Below are positions 1 to 8,005 of a DNA stretch of 30,884 nt, piece by piece (positions within the stretch are counted from its first letter, which is position 1; each line of letters starts with the position of its first letter). Under the pieces are notes generated by a model that was not told the origin of the DNA, made no database searches, and saw nothing but the letters and a program-made list of their open reading frames with translations. The stretch is taken from the NCBI GenBank assembly GCA_964649195.1, contig CAZYPK010000051.1:1-30884 (forward strand). The letters run 5' to 3'. Source of the DNA: JTS-RE9 sp964649195 (GTDB lineage: Bacteria; Planctomycetota; Phycisphaerae; Phycisphaerales; Phycisphaeraceae). A program made the position numbers and the translations under genes.

Positions 1-2
1 GA

Positions 3-131
3 TTCGTTTGCGACGGCCCCGCTTTGGGGGCCTGAGCAAACGAAACTCGCGCGGCCGGCGATCATGCCTGATCGTTCGCCTGCCGCGCGAGTTTCGTTTG
101 CTTCAGCCCGCGGACGGGCTTCGCAAACGAA
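3..131. repeat. Large nested palindrome downstream of the hydrolase gene
   Basis: Two nested inverted repeats share a centre near position 67. The outer arms are TTCGTTTGCGA (3-13) and its exact complement (121-131). The inner arms are 20 bp and perfect (35-54 against 83-102, the latter beginning CCGCGCGAGTTTCG). The segment could fold into a long hairpin. It lies 3' of the minus-strand hydrolase and may affect the 3' end of that transcript, but there is no T-tract, so a classical terminator is not supported. It looks like a dispersed repeat. Confidence 0.75.
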
Positions 132-157
132 CGGCTCGGCGGGAGCCTCGCCCTCCC
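130..157 (-). repeat. 28-bp GC-rich dispersed repeat unit, inverted copy
   Basis: Read on the minus strand this is the same 28-bp unit that occurs twice at 30787-30814 and 30831-30858. The unit contains two alternative stems: GGGAG pairing with CTCCC, and GGCTC pairing with GAGCC. These share the central CTC and so exclude each other. It lies directly beside the larger palindrome at 3-131. Confidence 0.8.
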
Positions 158-172
158 AGCCGGAGGCTTCCC

Positions 173-1213
173 TCACTTCATCTCCAGCGTGGCATGTTTG
201 CCCAGGGCGCTCTTCATGCCTTCATCATTTTGCAGCCACTTCTTCGCCTCCCTGTTTTGGCGCAAGTAGGCGTCAAGAAAGGCGAGCGAGGTCTGCCTGA
301 TGAGTTTGTGAAAAGTTTCATCCTTCGCGCCATCAGCGCCGCTTTCATTGCCCTTGAGCCGATCAGCAAGGCGATTGCGTTTGGCGCCGGAGAAGATCAT
401 ATGGTCGCCGCCGTCGAAGTTGATGAGGTAGCAGTCCGCGCCGCTCTGCCTTGGCCCCGGCGAATGGTCGAAGGGAATGCGGCGGTCCTTCGCGCCGGTG
501 TCGCCGATGGGGCTGTCATCGAGCGTGCCGGTCATGTGCAGTGCGGGGATGTTGATTTTGCCATAGGCCGCCGCCTGCTGCGCGGGATTTTTCACGGCGG
601 GCGAGCTCATCGGAATCATCGCCTTGATGCGTTTGTCCTGCCAGGTCTGACCGAGCGGTCCCGCCGACAGGCCGCCGACCGCCAGCGTGGTCCACGATCC
701 GAACGAGTGCCCCGCCATGCCGAGCCTGGCGAGATCGAGGCGTTGATGCAGCGGAGACTTCGCATCCTTGTGGAGTGTTTCAAGCATGTCGATGGCGAAG
801 GTGACATCCCTGGGCCGATTGGCGACGACCTGCGGATCCATCGTGGCCTTCCTCATCGCCACCACGACCTCACGCGGCGGCACACCGCGCCAGACAGCAT
901 CATCACTGCCCGCATGTTGCACATGCACACTGACATACCCGTGACTCGCCCAGAACCGGCCGATGAACTCGTACCCCTCGCGCGACCCGCCCAGACCATG
1001 CGAAAAAATGACGATGGGACAGGCATCGCTGCCGCCGGGATAATAAACCTTCACCGGCACCTTGCGACCGTCACGCCCGGCATCAACCCAGTCCGCCAGC
1101 AGCGTCCCGACCTTGCGAGGACCAGGCGCAGCGGAAGGCGCGTAGTCCGCGCGAACCGTTTGAACCGCAAGGCAGAACAGGAAAAGCAAACATATGTAAA
1201 ACACGCCACGCAT
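173..1213 (-). CDS. Secreted alpha/beta hydrolase (dienelactone hydrolase / PAF-acetylhydrolase-like)
   Basis: Predicted exported serine hydrolase of the alpha/beta fold, 346 aa from the chosen start. The N-terminus (MRGVFYICLLFLFCLAV) is a signal peptide. An oxyanion-type HGLGG motif is at about residue 72, the nucleophile elbow GHSFGS puts Ser at about 170, an acidic residue in GTLDD is at about 232, and the His of GGDHM is at about 271, giving a complete Ser-Asp-His triad. The start at 1213 has GGAA upstream; the alternative eight codons earlier has no ribosome binding site. Substrate is unknown: the fold covers esterases, chlorophyllase-like enzymes and PAF acetylhydrolases. The gene stands alone, followed by repeats at 3-157. 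Confidence 0.85.
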   Translation of the reverse strand: MRGVFYICLLFLFCLAVQTVRADYAPSAAPGPRKVGTLLADWVDAGRDGRKVPVKVYYPGGSDACPIVIFSHGLGGSREGYEFIGRFWASHGYVSVHVQHAGSDDAVWRGVPPREVVVAMRKATMDPQVVANRPRDVTFAIDMLETLHKDAKSPLHQRLDLARLGMAGHSFGSWTTLAVGGLSAGPLGQTWQDKRIKAMIPMSSPAVKNPAQQAAAYGKINIPALHMTGTLDDSPIGDTGAKDRRIPFDHSPGPRQSGADCYLINFDGGDHMIFSGAKRNRLADRLKGNESGADGAKDETFHKLIRQTSLAFLDAYLRQNREAKKWLQNDEGMKSALGKHATLEMK

Positions 1214-1282
1214 AGGCAGGTTCCATGAAGGAAACATTCACACGAAAGCCTACCGCGAAGAGCCGCGATGGTTGCTTATCCG

Positions 1283-1792
1283 CTACATGCCCCCCTTATC
1301 CCCCGACGGCCCGTACAACCCCGGCACGGGCACGCCGTTGAGCCGCAGATAGACGCACAGATGGGCGCGGTGATGAATGCTGTGGCTCAGCACAAACCGG
1401 CGGATCACCGTCAGCCGGGGCAGCGTGAAAATCACCGCCCCTCCGCTCAGCAGCGACCACGGTTCGGAGAACGCTTCATCCCGCGCGGCAACGATCGCCG
1501 CGCGGCCCGAAGTGACGTTCCTGTCAAACACCTCCAGCATCGCGCTCACCGATTCGGCCTCCGTTGTTCGATACGCCTCCCCGCCCGGCGGCGCGATGTC
1601 CAGCGAGTCCTGCTTCAGCGTGATCTCCGTCCAGCCGGGAATGTTCGCCAGGTGCGTGCCGACCCAGCGAAGGGTGTTCGACTTCTCGTGAACCTTCCAG
1701 TCGAGTTTGTCCGCCGGTATCCGCTCCAGCACCTTGCGCGTGTTGGCCATCTCGAAGTCGAACTCGGGCAGCAGGTCGTGGGGGATGGACAT
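1283..1792 (-). CDS. DinB-family putative metal-dependent protein
   Basis: 169-aa protein of the DinB/YfiT four-helix-bundle superfamily. The expected metal triad is visible: His47 in GTHLANI and the pair in HSIHHRAH (His140 or 141, and His144). Length matches the family. In other bacteria members act as thiol-dependent transferases (for example bacillithiol or mycothiol S-transferases) or have no known role; the substrate cannot be read here. The start at MSIPHDLL is chosen because the upstream in-frame extension is not family-like; the ribosome binding site (GAAAGA) is weak. Confidence 0.8.
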   Translation of the reverse strand: MSIPHDLLPEFDFEMANTRKVLERIPADKLDWKVHEKSNTLRWVGTHLANIPGWTEITLKQDSLDIAPPGGEAYRTTEAESVSAMLEVFDRNVTSGRAAIVAARDEAFSEPWSLLSGGAVIFTLPRLTVIRRFVLSHSIHHRAHLCVYLRLNGVPVPGLYGPSGDKGGM

Positions 1793-1996
1793 GATGAGTC
1801 TTTCGTAGGTTAAGCACCGGTTGATGCAGACAGGTGATGAACGGGATACCCACGATGGCACTATGAGATTCTTCTATTCATCGTGATGGTAAAACTCGCG
1901 TTGCCTGCCCACGACCATGCATTGGTGCTGATTCAGGCAGAATTCCTAACACAGGCGGCTCTTCTCAACTTGGACTTCCAATACCCTATGATGCTC

Positions 1997-3130
1997 TTAT
2001 GGCGCCTTAAACAGCGTCTTTCCTTCCGCGTCATTGAGTTCAAGGCTCGGAGCCTTGGAGTTTCGAGCGAAACCAAAATGAAGTCGAGATTTCAGTTCGC
2101 CCCATACGTCGAATTTGACATCACCCTGAGCATGAGCGCTCCATTCGCTGAGCACCTTGTCTTCCGGATTTTTGAATCGCAGGACGGCGGTTTCGCTTTC
2201 GCAGATGAGCGCCGCCCGTTCCTTTAGATTCTTGTCGAACACCAGGAATCCGCTCGGCAGTTTTTCGTGTGTGCTGATCCAGACACGTTCATGCTCGCGG
2301 CCGCGCGCGAGGGTGAGAAGACTTCCATCGTCGCCAACCGCACACTGGAGACCCGGATCACCAGCCTTCGTCCCAAGGAACAGTGCAGATCGACCGTCGT
2401 CACGAACCTTCAGCGCAGCTCGCAATTGGCCATCTGGAGATGACACCTCAACGGACCCGCGCCCATCGGGCGCGACACTCAAATCGAGGCATGCCTTGCC
2501 GGTACTGTCGAATAGCGTTGCCGCGTTCCCGGCTAAGCTTGCGTGCAGGCCAAGCATTTCCTTCTTCGTTCGGGTCATCGTCAGTTTACAACCCGTCTTG
2601 TGGTCTGCTCGGATGGAAATTTGTGACTCCTCTGATTGCCCCACAAGGATATCCGCCGCGCCGTCCGACGATACGGTTGCCCGCAATCCCGTCCGCCCCT
2701 TCGCGTCAGCGAGCTGAAGTACCGGCAATCCGTTGTCAAGGAGCAACGCAGCCCTTCCCTGGCCTCCATCGAGCAGCGCGATCACAGGAGCGCCTTCTTT
2801 CGTGGGGCCGATTTGGACCTGCGCCTTTCCATTGGAATCAAGCATTTGCAGTGTCGGGGTGTTGTCGCTTGACCAAAGTGCAAGCCGCATCTTCTTTTGA
2901 CTGTCGTAAACAAAGACTCCGGGATCACCATCCGGCGATACGCCGATCCGAATCATTCCTCGCTTGCCGCGCACAATGATTTCATCCGTTGCAGTCTTCT
3001 CCCGAGGTGTTTGTGCCTGGCCGAAGATCAGAGGGCCGATCCAGGCGAATATCAGCACAACTACAACCGCGCGCCACCGTTTGCAGCTGCGTTCCAACTG
3101 ATTCAGTCGTTCATTGCAGTCAGAAGCCAT
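1997..3130 (-). CDS. Membrane-anchored beta-repeat protein of unknown function
   Basis: 377 aa, no recognised enzyme family. A short N-terminal segment (NERLNQLERSCKRWR) precedes one hydrophobic helix at about residues 20-38. With the basic residues before the helix, a type II anchor with the remainder outside the cytoplasm is expected. From about residue 50 to 330 the protein is an array of degenerate units of about 21-23 residues, each resembling 'GK-x-R-hydrophobic-x-hydrophobic-x-DG-x-P-hydrophobic-x-L-x-D', which suggests stacked beta-hairpins. There is a good ribosome binding site (AAGGGAG, 9 nt before ATG). It is the last gene of a minus-strand run that includes the PIN toxin cluster. 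Function is not assigned; a surface or scaffold role is a guess. Confidence 0.75.
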   Translation of the reverse strand: MASDCNERLNQLERSCKRWRAVVVVLIFAWIGPLIFGQAQTPREKTATDEIIVRGKRGMIRIGVSPDGDPGVFVYDSQKKMRLALWSSDNTPTLQMLDSNGKAQVQIGPTKEGAPVIALLDGGQGRAALLLDNGLPVLQLADAKGRTGLRATVSSDGAADILVGQSEESQISIRADHKTGCKLTMTRTKKEMLGLHASLAGNAATLFDSTGKACLDLSVAPDGRGSVEVSSPDGQLRAALKVRDDGRSALFLGTKAGDPGLQCAVGDDGSLLTLARGREHERVWISTHEKLPSGFLVFDKNLKERAALICESETAVLRFKNPEDKVLSEWSAHAQGDVKFDVWGELKSRLHFGFARNSKAPSLELNDAEGKTLFKAP

Positions 3131-3208
3131 GATTTATTACTCCCTTCAAGTGAGATAAGCAACACTGGATGGTCCCCGGAGACTGCGCCGCAAGCGGCAC
3201 AGGTTCGA

Positions 3209-3430
3209 TCACTGATGTTGTCGGGATCGCCCGGTGCGCTTCTTGCGAGGCTTCAGATCGAGTGTGGTGAGCCGGTCCGCATATTGCATCTCCGTTTGCT
3301 TCAGCATCGCACGGAACTTCTTGGGGTCATGGTTGCATTCCTCCATGATCCGGCGGCGGATTTCGTGTATCTCGGCGATGATCGGATCATCCGGGGCTTC
3401 CGGGGCTTCTTTCACATGGACGGTTTTCAT
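3209..3430 (-). CDS. Antitoxin-like small protein, second copy
   Basis: 73 aa. The central region (DPIIAEIHEIRRRIMEEC through YADRL) is about 58% identical over 43 positions (25 matches counted by eye) to the 64-aa product at 3828-4022, so the two are paralogues. The C-terminus is basic (KPRKKRTGRSR). Small proteins of the 'DPI..E....R' type occur next to PIN toxins, so an antitoxin or antitoxin-derived role is inferred. No toxin gene adjoins this copy; its upstream neighbour is a small membrane protein. The ribosome binding site is weak (GGGA about 10 nt upstream). Confidence 0.65.
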   Translation of the reverse strand: MKTVHVKEAPEAPDDPIIAEIHEIRRRIMEECNHDPKKFRAMLKQTEMQYADRLTTLDLKPRKKRTGRSRQHQ

Positions 3431-3477
3431 CGGGCTGGTCCCATCAGTTCCAAAGGGATCGTAGAGAAATTCCCTTG

Positions 3478-3819
3478 TCAGTTGCGATCGTTCAGCGTTG
3501 CCATAACGATCCCGAAAATGATAAGCGCCTCAATGACGAACCATGTCCAACGTATCAAGCGATTGGGGCAATGCCGGTAAGCCATGTAGTTGATGACATA
3601 GAAGAAACACAAACCGAAGGTCATGCCGACAATCTTGCCTGCCATGCCTGATGTTGTCTCCAGTGTTTTCTCGGAAATGAAGACGCGTAATGTCCCATAC
3701 GTGATCGCAAGCAAGGCGAGGATGAGGAGACTCGCTCGAAACAACCACTCTGCCACACCTTTCGTCGGGCGATGGAGTTCCAATTCATCGGCAATTTGCG
3801 GATTGATGATTCGACGCAT
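3478..3819 (-). CDS. Small three-helix membrane protein, unknown function
   Basis: 113 aa with three hydrophobic segments at about residues 26-48, 58-80 and 87-108, joined by short basic or polar loops; the N-terminus is polar and predicted cytoplasmic. No family recognised. The start lies 8 bp after the stop of the antitoxin-like gene at 3828-4022, with an AGGG ribosome binding site, so co-transcription with the PIN cluster is likely. It separates the two antitoxin paralogues. It could be a passenger gene or part of the module; the sequence does not decide. Confidence 0.7.
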   Translation of the reverse strand: MRRIINPQIADELELHRPTKGVAEWLFRASLLILALLAITYGTLRVFISEKTLETTSGMAGKIVGMTFGLCFFYVINYMAYRHCPNRLIRWTWFVIEALIIFGIVMATLNDRN

Positions 3820-3827
3820 GTCGCACC

Positions 3828-4022
3828 CTACGACGCCTTCGCGCGTTTCGCGGTCTTGCGGGTCGGTTTGGCCCGTCGGACCAGGCGGTCGGCGTACTTC
3901 GCCTCGGCGCGCTTGATCATCGCGTGGAATTTGTCGGGATCATTGCCGCACTCTTCCATCATCTTCCGACGAACTTCGCGGAGTTCGGCGAGGATCGGGT
4001 CTTCGTCTGATGTTTTTTTCAT
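3828..4022 (-). CDS. Probable antitoxin partner of the PIN-domain toxin
   Basis: 64 aa. It begins within the last codons of the PIN-domain gene: ATG at 4022 overlaps the toxin stop in an ATGA arrangement, which implies translational coupling. AAGGA precedes the start. The core (DPILAELREVRRKMMEEC, DPDKFHAMIKRAEAKYADRL) is predicted all-helical and the C-terminus is Lys/Arg-rich (KPTRKTAKRAK). This kind of short protein is commonly found paired with 'YIETS' PIN proteins, so an antitoxin role is inferred from context. Gene order is toxin first, antitoxin second, which is less common than the reverse in VapBC systems. A paralogue lies at 3209-3430. Confidence 0.7.
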   Translation of the reverse strand: MKKTSDEDPILAELREVRRKMMEECGNDPDKFHAMIKRAEAKYADRLVRRAKPTRKTAKRAKAS

Positions 4023-4498
4023 GTGAAATCCTTCAATTCAAGAGGCGTACACAGTTCCGGACTCGGTAAACCGAAACTCTCGTTGATTTCCTTCACCAGC
4101 CGCCGAATCCAACCGGAGGCGATGTGCTTGCAGTTCCAAGTCGCCAGAAAATCAATCCGATGCCACGATGCCATCGCCATATGGTAGGCATCGGGACGGA
4201 TCGAATCCGGAAATCCGATGCGTTTCATGTAGGCGCTGGTCAGGACGAGCGCCTCCGCCGCATCGGCCAGAACGTCGATCCCGCGCAACGCCGTGCGCCT
4301 GGCTTCCGCCATTGCAGCATCGCCTTTACCGACCTCTTCCAACACCAGAGTCGATACGTGCGGGGTGAACAAATCAAGGCTATTGTCCCACCATTTCTTC
4401 GTGGCTTGTTGCTGACCAAGGACAAGAGGATTCCGGCTGGGCCGGGACACCAGATAGGAAACAACGCTTGTCTCGATGTAAACCTTCGGTTTTGACAT
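4019..4498 (-). CDS. PIN-domain toxin (VapC-like ribonuclease)
   Basis: 159 aa, a complete single PIN domain. Acidic residues expected at the metal site are visible: Glu9 in KVYIETSVVSYL (this subfamily has Glu where classical VapC has Asp), Glu54 or 55 in LVLEEV, Asp103 in RPDAYHMAMA and Asp116 in RIDFLATWN. The ending IASGWIRRLVKE plus CTP.EL is typical of the 'TWNCKHIA' subfamily. The expected activity is Mg-dependent cleavage of RNA, held in check by the overlapping downstream gene. It starts 24 bp after the glyA stop with GGTAAGGA abutting the ATG, so it may be transcribed with glyA. Confidence 0.85.
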   Translation of the reverse strand: MSKPKVYIETSVVSYLVSRPSRNPLVLGQQQATKKWWDNSLDLFTPHVSTLVLEEVGKGDAAMAEARRTALRGIDVLADAAEALVLTSAYMKRIGFPDSIRPDAYHMAMASWHRIDFLATWNCKHIASGWIRRLVKEINESFGLPSPELCTPLELKDFT

Positions 4499-4522
4499 TC
4501 CTTACCGTTCTCGAATCAAGGC

Positions 4523-5815
4523 TCAATGCGGCATCGGAAACTGCTTGCACAAATCGACCACATCGCTGCGCACCTCGTTGCAGACCTTTTCATCGCCTTT
4601 GGCGGTGAGGACGCGGTCGATGAGGTCGGCGACGGTTTGCATGTCGCTTTCGGCGAAGCCTCGCGTGGTCAGAGCCGGGGCGCCCAGGCGGATGCCGCTG
4701 GTTTTGACGGGGGGGCGGGGGTCCTGGGGGATGCCGTTCTTGTTGGTGATGATGCCCGCGTTTTCGAGCCAGGCGCAGGCGTCGGAGCCGGTGAGGTCGG
4801 CGTCTTTCGCTCGCAGATCGACGAGCAGCAGATGGTTGTCGGTGCCGCCTGAGACGAGGCGGTAGCCGTGTTTGGTGAGTTGGGCGGCGAGGGCTTTTGC
4901 GTTTTTCACCACCTGGGCCGCGTAGTGTTTGAAGGAAGGGTCGAGCGCTTCGCCGAAGCAGACGGCCTTGGCGGCGATGATGTGCATGAGCGGGCCGCCC
5001 TGCATACCGGGGAAGACGGCGCTGTTGATCTTCTTGGCGATGTCTTCGTCGTTGGTCATGATGAGGCCGCCGCGCGGGCCGCGCAGGGTTTTGTGCGTGG
5101 TCGTGGTGACGACGTGAGCATGGGGGAACGGTGAAGGATGCGCGCCGCCGGCGACGAGGCCGGCGATGTGGGCGATGTCCGCCATCAGCAGCGCGCCGCA
5201 TTCGTCGGCGATCTCGCGGAACTTTTTGAAGTCGATGATGCGCGGGTAGGCCGAGTAACCGCACAGCAGCATCTTCGGTTTGTGTTCGAGGCAGACCTTT
5301 CGCACGGCGTCGTAATCGATCTGTTCATGCTGCGGATGATTGGCGTCGTAGTTGAGCGGGTAGTGGACGGGCTTGAAGTATTTGCCGGAGAAGTTGATCT
5401 TCATGCCGTGGGAGAGGTGGCCGCCGTCGGCGAGGACGAGGGAGGCGAAGGTGTCGCCGGGCTTCATGAGGGCGAAGAAGACGGCGGCATTGGCCTGGGC
5501 ACCCGAATGCGGCTGCACGTTGGCGAAGTTGCAGCCGAAGATTTTTTTGGCGCGGTCGATGGCGATCTGTTCGATCTGATCGTGGAACTGGCAGCCGCCG
5601 TAGTATCGCTTGCCGGGGTAGCCCTCGGCATACTTGTTGGTGAGCACGGAACCGGCGGCGGCCATGACGGCGGGGCTGGCGTGGTTCTCGCTGGCGATCA
5701 GTTCCAGCGTGAATTCCTGGCGCTGGGCTTCGGACTGCATCAGGTGCCAGATGGCCGGGTCGCCGGCGGCAATCGGGCTGGCGGGAGCGGTGGGGTGGGA
5801 TTGGGTGGCGGTCAT
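4523..5815 (-). CDS. glyA: Serine hydroxymethyltransferase
   Basis: PLP enzyme that interconverts serine plus tetrahydrofolate with glycine plus methylene-tetrahydrofolate, the main one-carbon supply; cytoplasmic. 430 aa, usual length. Diagnostic features are LIASENHASPAV near the N-terminus, NKYAEGYPGKRYYGG, the PLP-region MADIAHIAGL, and the Schiff-base lysine in TTTTHKTLRGPRGG (Lys at about 242). A strong ribosome binding site (AAGGAAGGA) sits before the ATG at 5815, which sets this start over the longer frame. A TAGAAT -10-like element lies about 38 nt upstream. It is divergent from asnB across a 161-bp spacer. Confidence 0.97.
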   Translation of the reverse strand: MTATQSHPTAPASPIAAGDPAIWHLMQSEAQRQEFTLELIASENHASPAVMAAAGSVLTNKYAEGYPGKRYYGGCQFHDQIEQIAIDRAKKIFGCNFANVQPHSGAQANAAVFFALMKPGDTFASLVLADGGHLSHGMKINFSGKYFKPVHYPLNYDANHPQHEQIDYDAVRKVCLEHKPKMLLCGYSAYPRIIDFKKFREIADECGALLMADIAHIAGLVAGGAHPSPFPHAHVVTTTTHKTLRGPRGGLIMTNDEDIAKKINSAVFPGMQGGPLMHIIAAKAVCFGEALDPSFKHYAAQVVKNAKALAAQLTKHGYRLVSGGTDNHLLLVDLRAKDADLTGSDACAWLENAGIITNKNGIPQDPRPPVKTSGIRLGAPALTTRGFAESDMQTVADLIDRVLTAKGDEKVCNEVRSDVVDLCKQFPMPH

Positions 5816-5852
5816 CGATGTTCCTTCCTTGTGGCGGTTGAGTCGGGTGAGC

Positions 5853-5858
5853 ATTCTA
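5853..5858 (-). promoter_or_regulatory. Candidate -10 element of glyA
   Basis: TAGAAT on the minus strand matches the sigma-70 -10 consensus in five of six positions and would give a 5' leader of about 30 nt before the strong glyA ribosome binding site. No convincing -35 element lies 16-18 bp upstream, so this is only a candidate. Confidence 0.3.
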
Positions 5859-5927
5859 GGAAGTGACGGCAAGGTCCGCGAGGCGGCGGGTGAAACGGCA
5901 AATCACAACAACACAACGACAAATCAC

Positions 5928-5959
5928 AACTCGGAACCTGGAACCCGGAACTCGGAACT
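5928..5959 (+). repeat. GGAACTC-type tandem repeat upstream of asnB
   Basis: Four to five degenerate copies of a 7-bp unit close to GGAACTC (variants GGAACCT, GGAACCC), preceded by a short A/C-rich stretch in which 'aaatcacaac' occurs twice (about 5900-5930). The same unit makes up the arms of the palindromes at 14129-14252 and 17065-17198; here only one arm is present. It ends 17 bp before the asnB start. Confidence 0.8.
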
Positions 5960-5976
5960 TCCTATGCTATTCCCTC

Positions 5977-7872
5977 ATGTGCGGCATTGCGGGCATTGTG
6001 CGTTTTGATGATCGACCGATTGACGTTCAGCGCGCTGAGCGGCTGCAAGGTTCACTGCGCCATCGCGGGCCTGATGGCGAAGGCATTTCGCGGCATGATC
6101 GCTGTGTGCTTGTGCATACGCGACTGGGTGTCATCGATCTGCTGGGCGGCAGGCAGCCGATGTCGATTCCCGCCGAAGGATCACACGGCAAACTCACCCT
6201 CATCTTCAACGGTGAAATCTACAACCATCGCTCGCTTCGCAAACAGCTCGAATCGCTGGGGCACCGGTTCGTCTCCGATCACTGCGACACCGAGGTGCTG
6301 GTGCATGGCTACCAGGAGTGGGGCGGCGAGCTGCCCAAGCGACTGCATGGCATGTTCGCCTTCGCCATCTGGGATGAAGGGGAGAGAACGCTGTTTCTCT
6401 GCCGGGATCGCATGGGCAAGAAGCCGCTTTATGTTCGCCGGTCGCGCGATCGCCGGGAGATATCCTTCGCCAGCACGGTCAGTGCGTTGCTGCAAGGAAG
6501 CGAAGAAGGTGACACGCCGCGCATCGATCCGCAGGCGCTGCTCACGTTCATGCGTTTCGGTTATCCGTTCGAGTCATCGTTGATTCATGGGGTCGAGGAA
6601 TTGCCTGCGGCGCATGGCGTGACGGTGCGGGCTGATGGCGCGTTGCTGCGCGATCGCTACTGGCGGCCGCCGCCGATTTCTCGGACGAGCACATCGATCG
6701 GCGCCGTGCGGGCCACGCGCGAACTGCTCGATGAATCGGTGAGCAGCCGCCTGGAGGCGGATGTGCCTTTGGGCTGTTTTCTTTCGGGCGGCATTGATTC
6801 GTCGATCATCGCGGCGATCGCCCAGAAGCAACTGCAAAGTCAGGGCAAGGAACCGCTCAAGACCTACTGCGTGGCGATGCCTGATCTGGATTACGACGAG
6901 AGCATGCACGCCTCGCGGGTGGCGGCGCATCTGGGCACGAGGCACCGCGAGCTCAAGGCGCAGCCTCATGAAAATGTGATCGAAGACCTGCGGCGCCTTG
7001 TGGCGGTGACGGGCGAGCCCACCGCCGACAGCTCGCTGCTGCCCACCTTCTGGCTATGCAGGACGGCCAGGCAGGAAGTGACCGTCGCCCTGTGCGGCGA
7101 CGGCGGCGATGAACTCTTTGGCGGCTACGATCGCTACCGCGCCATGCGGATCATGGAACGGCATCGCTGGTGGCTGCGGCTGCTGCCGTCGTCGCTGCTT
7201 CACTCGGCCAACCCGCGCAGCCGGCGTCATCGCTTTGCCAGGCTGGTGGAGGCATCCAGACATGGCGACCAGTCGCAGCGGTATCGCAACATCGTTCAGC
7301 TTTTTTCGGATTCCCGGATTCGCAGCCTGGCGCCGGGCGTTGAAGTCGAGCCGATGATGCAGTTGCCTGACTGGCCGGCGGAGCCTGATGCGGCCCACGC
7401 GGCGATGCGCTGGGATCTGATGCACTATCTGCCGTTTGATCTGCTGCGAAAAATGGATCGCGCCTCGATGGCGGTGGCGCTGGAGGTGCGCTGCCCGCTG
7501 CTGGACACGCAGGTGCTCGACCTGGCGGGCCACCTGCCCACGAGCGTGCTCATGCCCGGCGGCAGGCCCAAGGGATTGTTGCGCCAGGTGGCCGCGGAAT
7601 TGTTGCCTCCTTCCATCGTGGAGCGTCCCAAGCGTGGGTTCGCGCTGCCGGTGGGCCGATGGTTCAAGGGACCGCTGCGCGAAGCGCTGATGCATCATCT
7701 GCAAGCCGGGGAACTGGTCTCCCTGGGCATCGACCGCGAGGCGGGGCTGGCGATGCTCGCCCAGCATCAGCACGGGCAGGTGGATCACACGCACCGGCTC
7801 TTCGCGCTGCTGATGCTCTCGCTGTGGGCCCAGTGGCTTCGCAAGCCATCGGCGCCGGCGCCAGGCCCGTGA
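5977..7872 (+). CDS. asnB: Asparagine synthetase (glutamine-hydrolysing)
   Basis: 631 aa, cytoplasmic. It makes asparagine from aspartate, ATP and glutamine. The start is fixed by MCGIAGIVRF: after Met removal Cys2 is the N-terminal nucleophile of the class II glutaminase domain (about residues 1-210, with LRHRGPDGEG and FNGEIYNH). The synthetase domain follows with the PP-loop SGGIDSS at about 270-275 and GGDELFGGYDRY. The upstream frame is repeat-encoded and rejected. No clear ribosome binding site; the spacer holds the repeat at 5928-5959. The family also contains cell-envelope amidotransferases (for example exosortase-associated), but no such neighbours are seen, so asnB is preferred. Confidence 0.93.
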   Translation: MCGIAGIVRFDDRPIDVQRAERLQGSLRHRGPDGEGISRHDRCVLVHTRLGVIDLLGGRQPMSIPAEGSHGKLTLIFNGEIYNHRSLRKQLESLGHRFVSDHCDTEVLVHGYQEWGGELPKRLHGMFAFAIWDEGERTLFLCRDRMGKKPLYVRRSRDRREISFASTVSALLQGSEEGDTPRIDPQALLTFMRFGYPFESSLIHGVEELPAAHGVTVRADGALLRDRYWRPPPISRTSTSIGAVRATRELLDESVSSRLEADVPLGCFLSGGIDSSIIAAIAQKQLQSQGKEPLKTYCVAMPDLDYDESMHASRVAAHLGTRHRELKAQPHENVIEDLRRLVAVTGEPTADSSLLPTFWLCRTARQEVTVALCGDGGDELFGGYDRYRAMRIMERHRWWLRLLPSSLLHSANPRSRRHRFARLVEASRHGDQSQRYRNIVQLFSDSRIRSLAPGVEVEPMMQLPDWPAEPDAAHAAMRWDLMHYLPFDLLRKMDRASMAVALEVRCPLLDTQVLDLAGHLPTSVLMPGGRPKGLLRQVAAELLPPSIVERPKRGFALPVGRWFKGPLREALMHHLQAGELVSLGIDREAGLAMLAQHQHGQVDHTHRLFALLMLSLWAQWLRKPSAPAPGP

Positions 7873-7897
7873 GAATCCTGTTGGGGCAACGGTTCTC
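7871..7897 (+). terminator. Hairpin at the 3' end of asnB
   Basis: An imperfect stem made of GAGAA/TTCTC, CC/GG and GTTG/CAAC closes a GGG loop, with two bulged T residues on the 5' side, and begins inside the asnB stop codon. No T-run follows, so it would be a weak or factor-assisted terminator at best, or a 3'-end stabiliser. Confidence 0.3.
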
Positions 7898-8005
7898 CCG
7901 GGTGCGGCGGGTATGATGCCTCGCGGTCATGCGGGGGATTCCGGGGGCCGGGGGATGTCGGCTTGTTTCGCATTTTGCGGCGATTCCGTTTATGGAGTGA
8001 TGATG

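Noticed and set aside
8..1228. Long plus-strand frame opposite the hydrolase
   Set aside because: Arg/Pro-rich composition and no recognisable motif; it mirrors a gene with signal peptide and full catalytic triad on the other strand, so it is a shadow frame.
5863..5976. N-terminal extension of asparagine synthetase
   Set aside because: It is encoded by tandem repeats and would bury the N-terminal Cys nucleophile that must follow Met.
5977..7872. Exosortase-associated amidotransferase instead of asnB
   Set aside because: No exosortase, polysaccharide or sorting-signal genes lie nearby, so the metabolic assignment is preferred.
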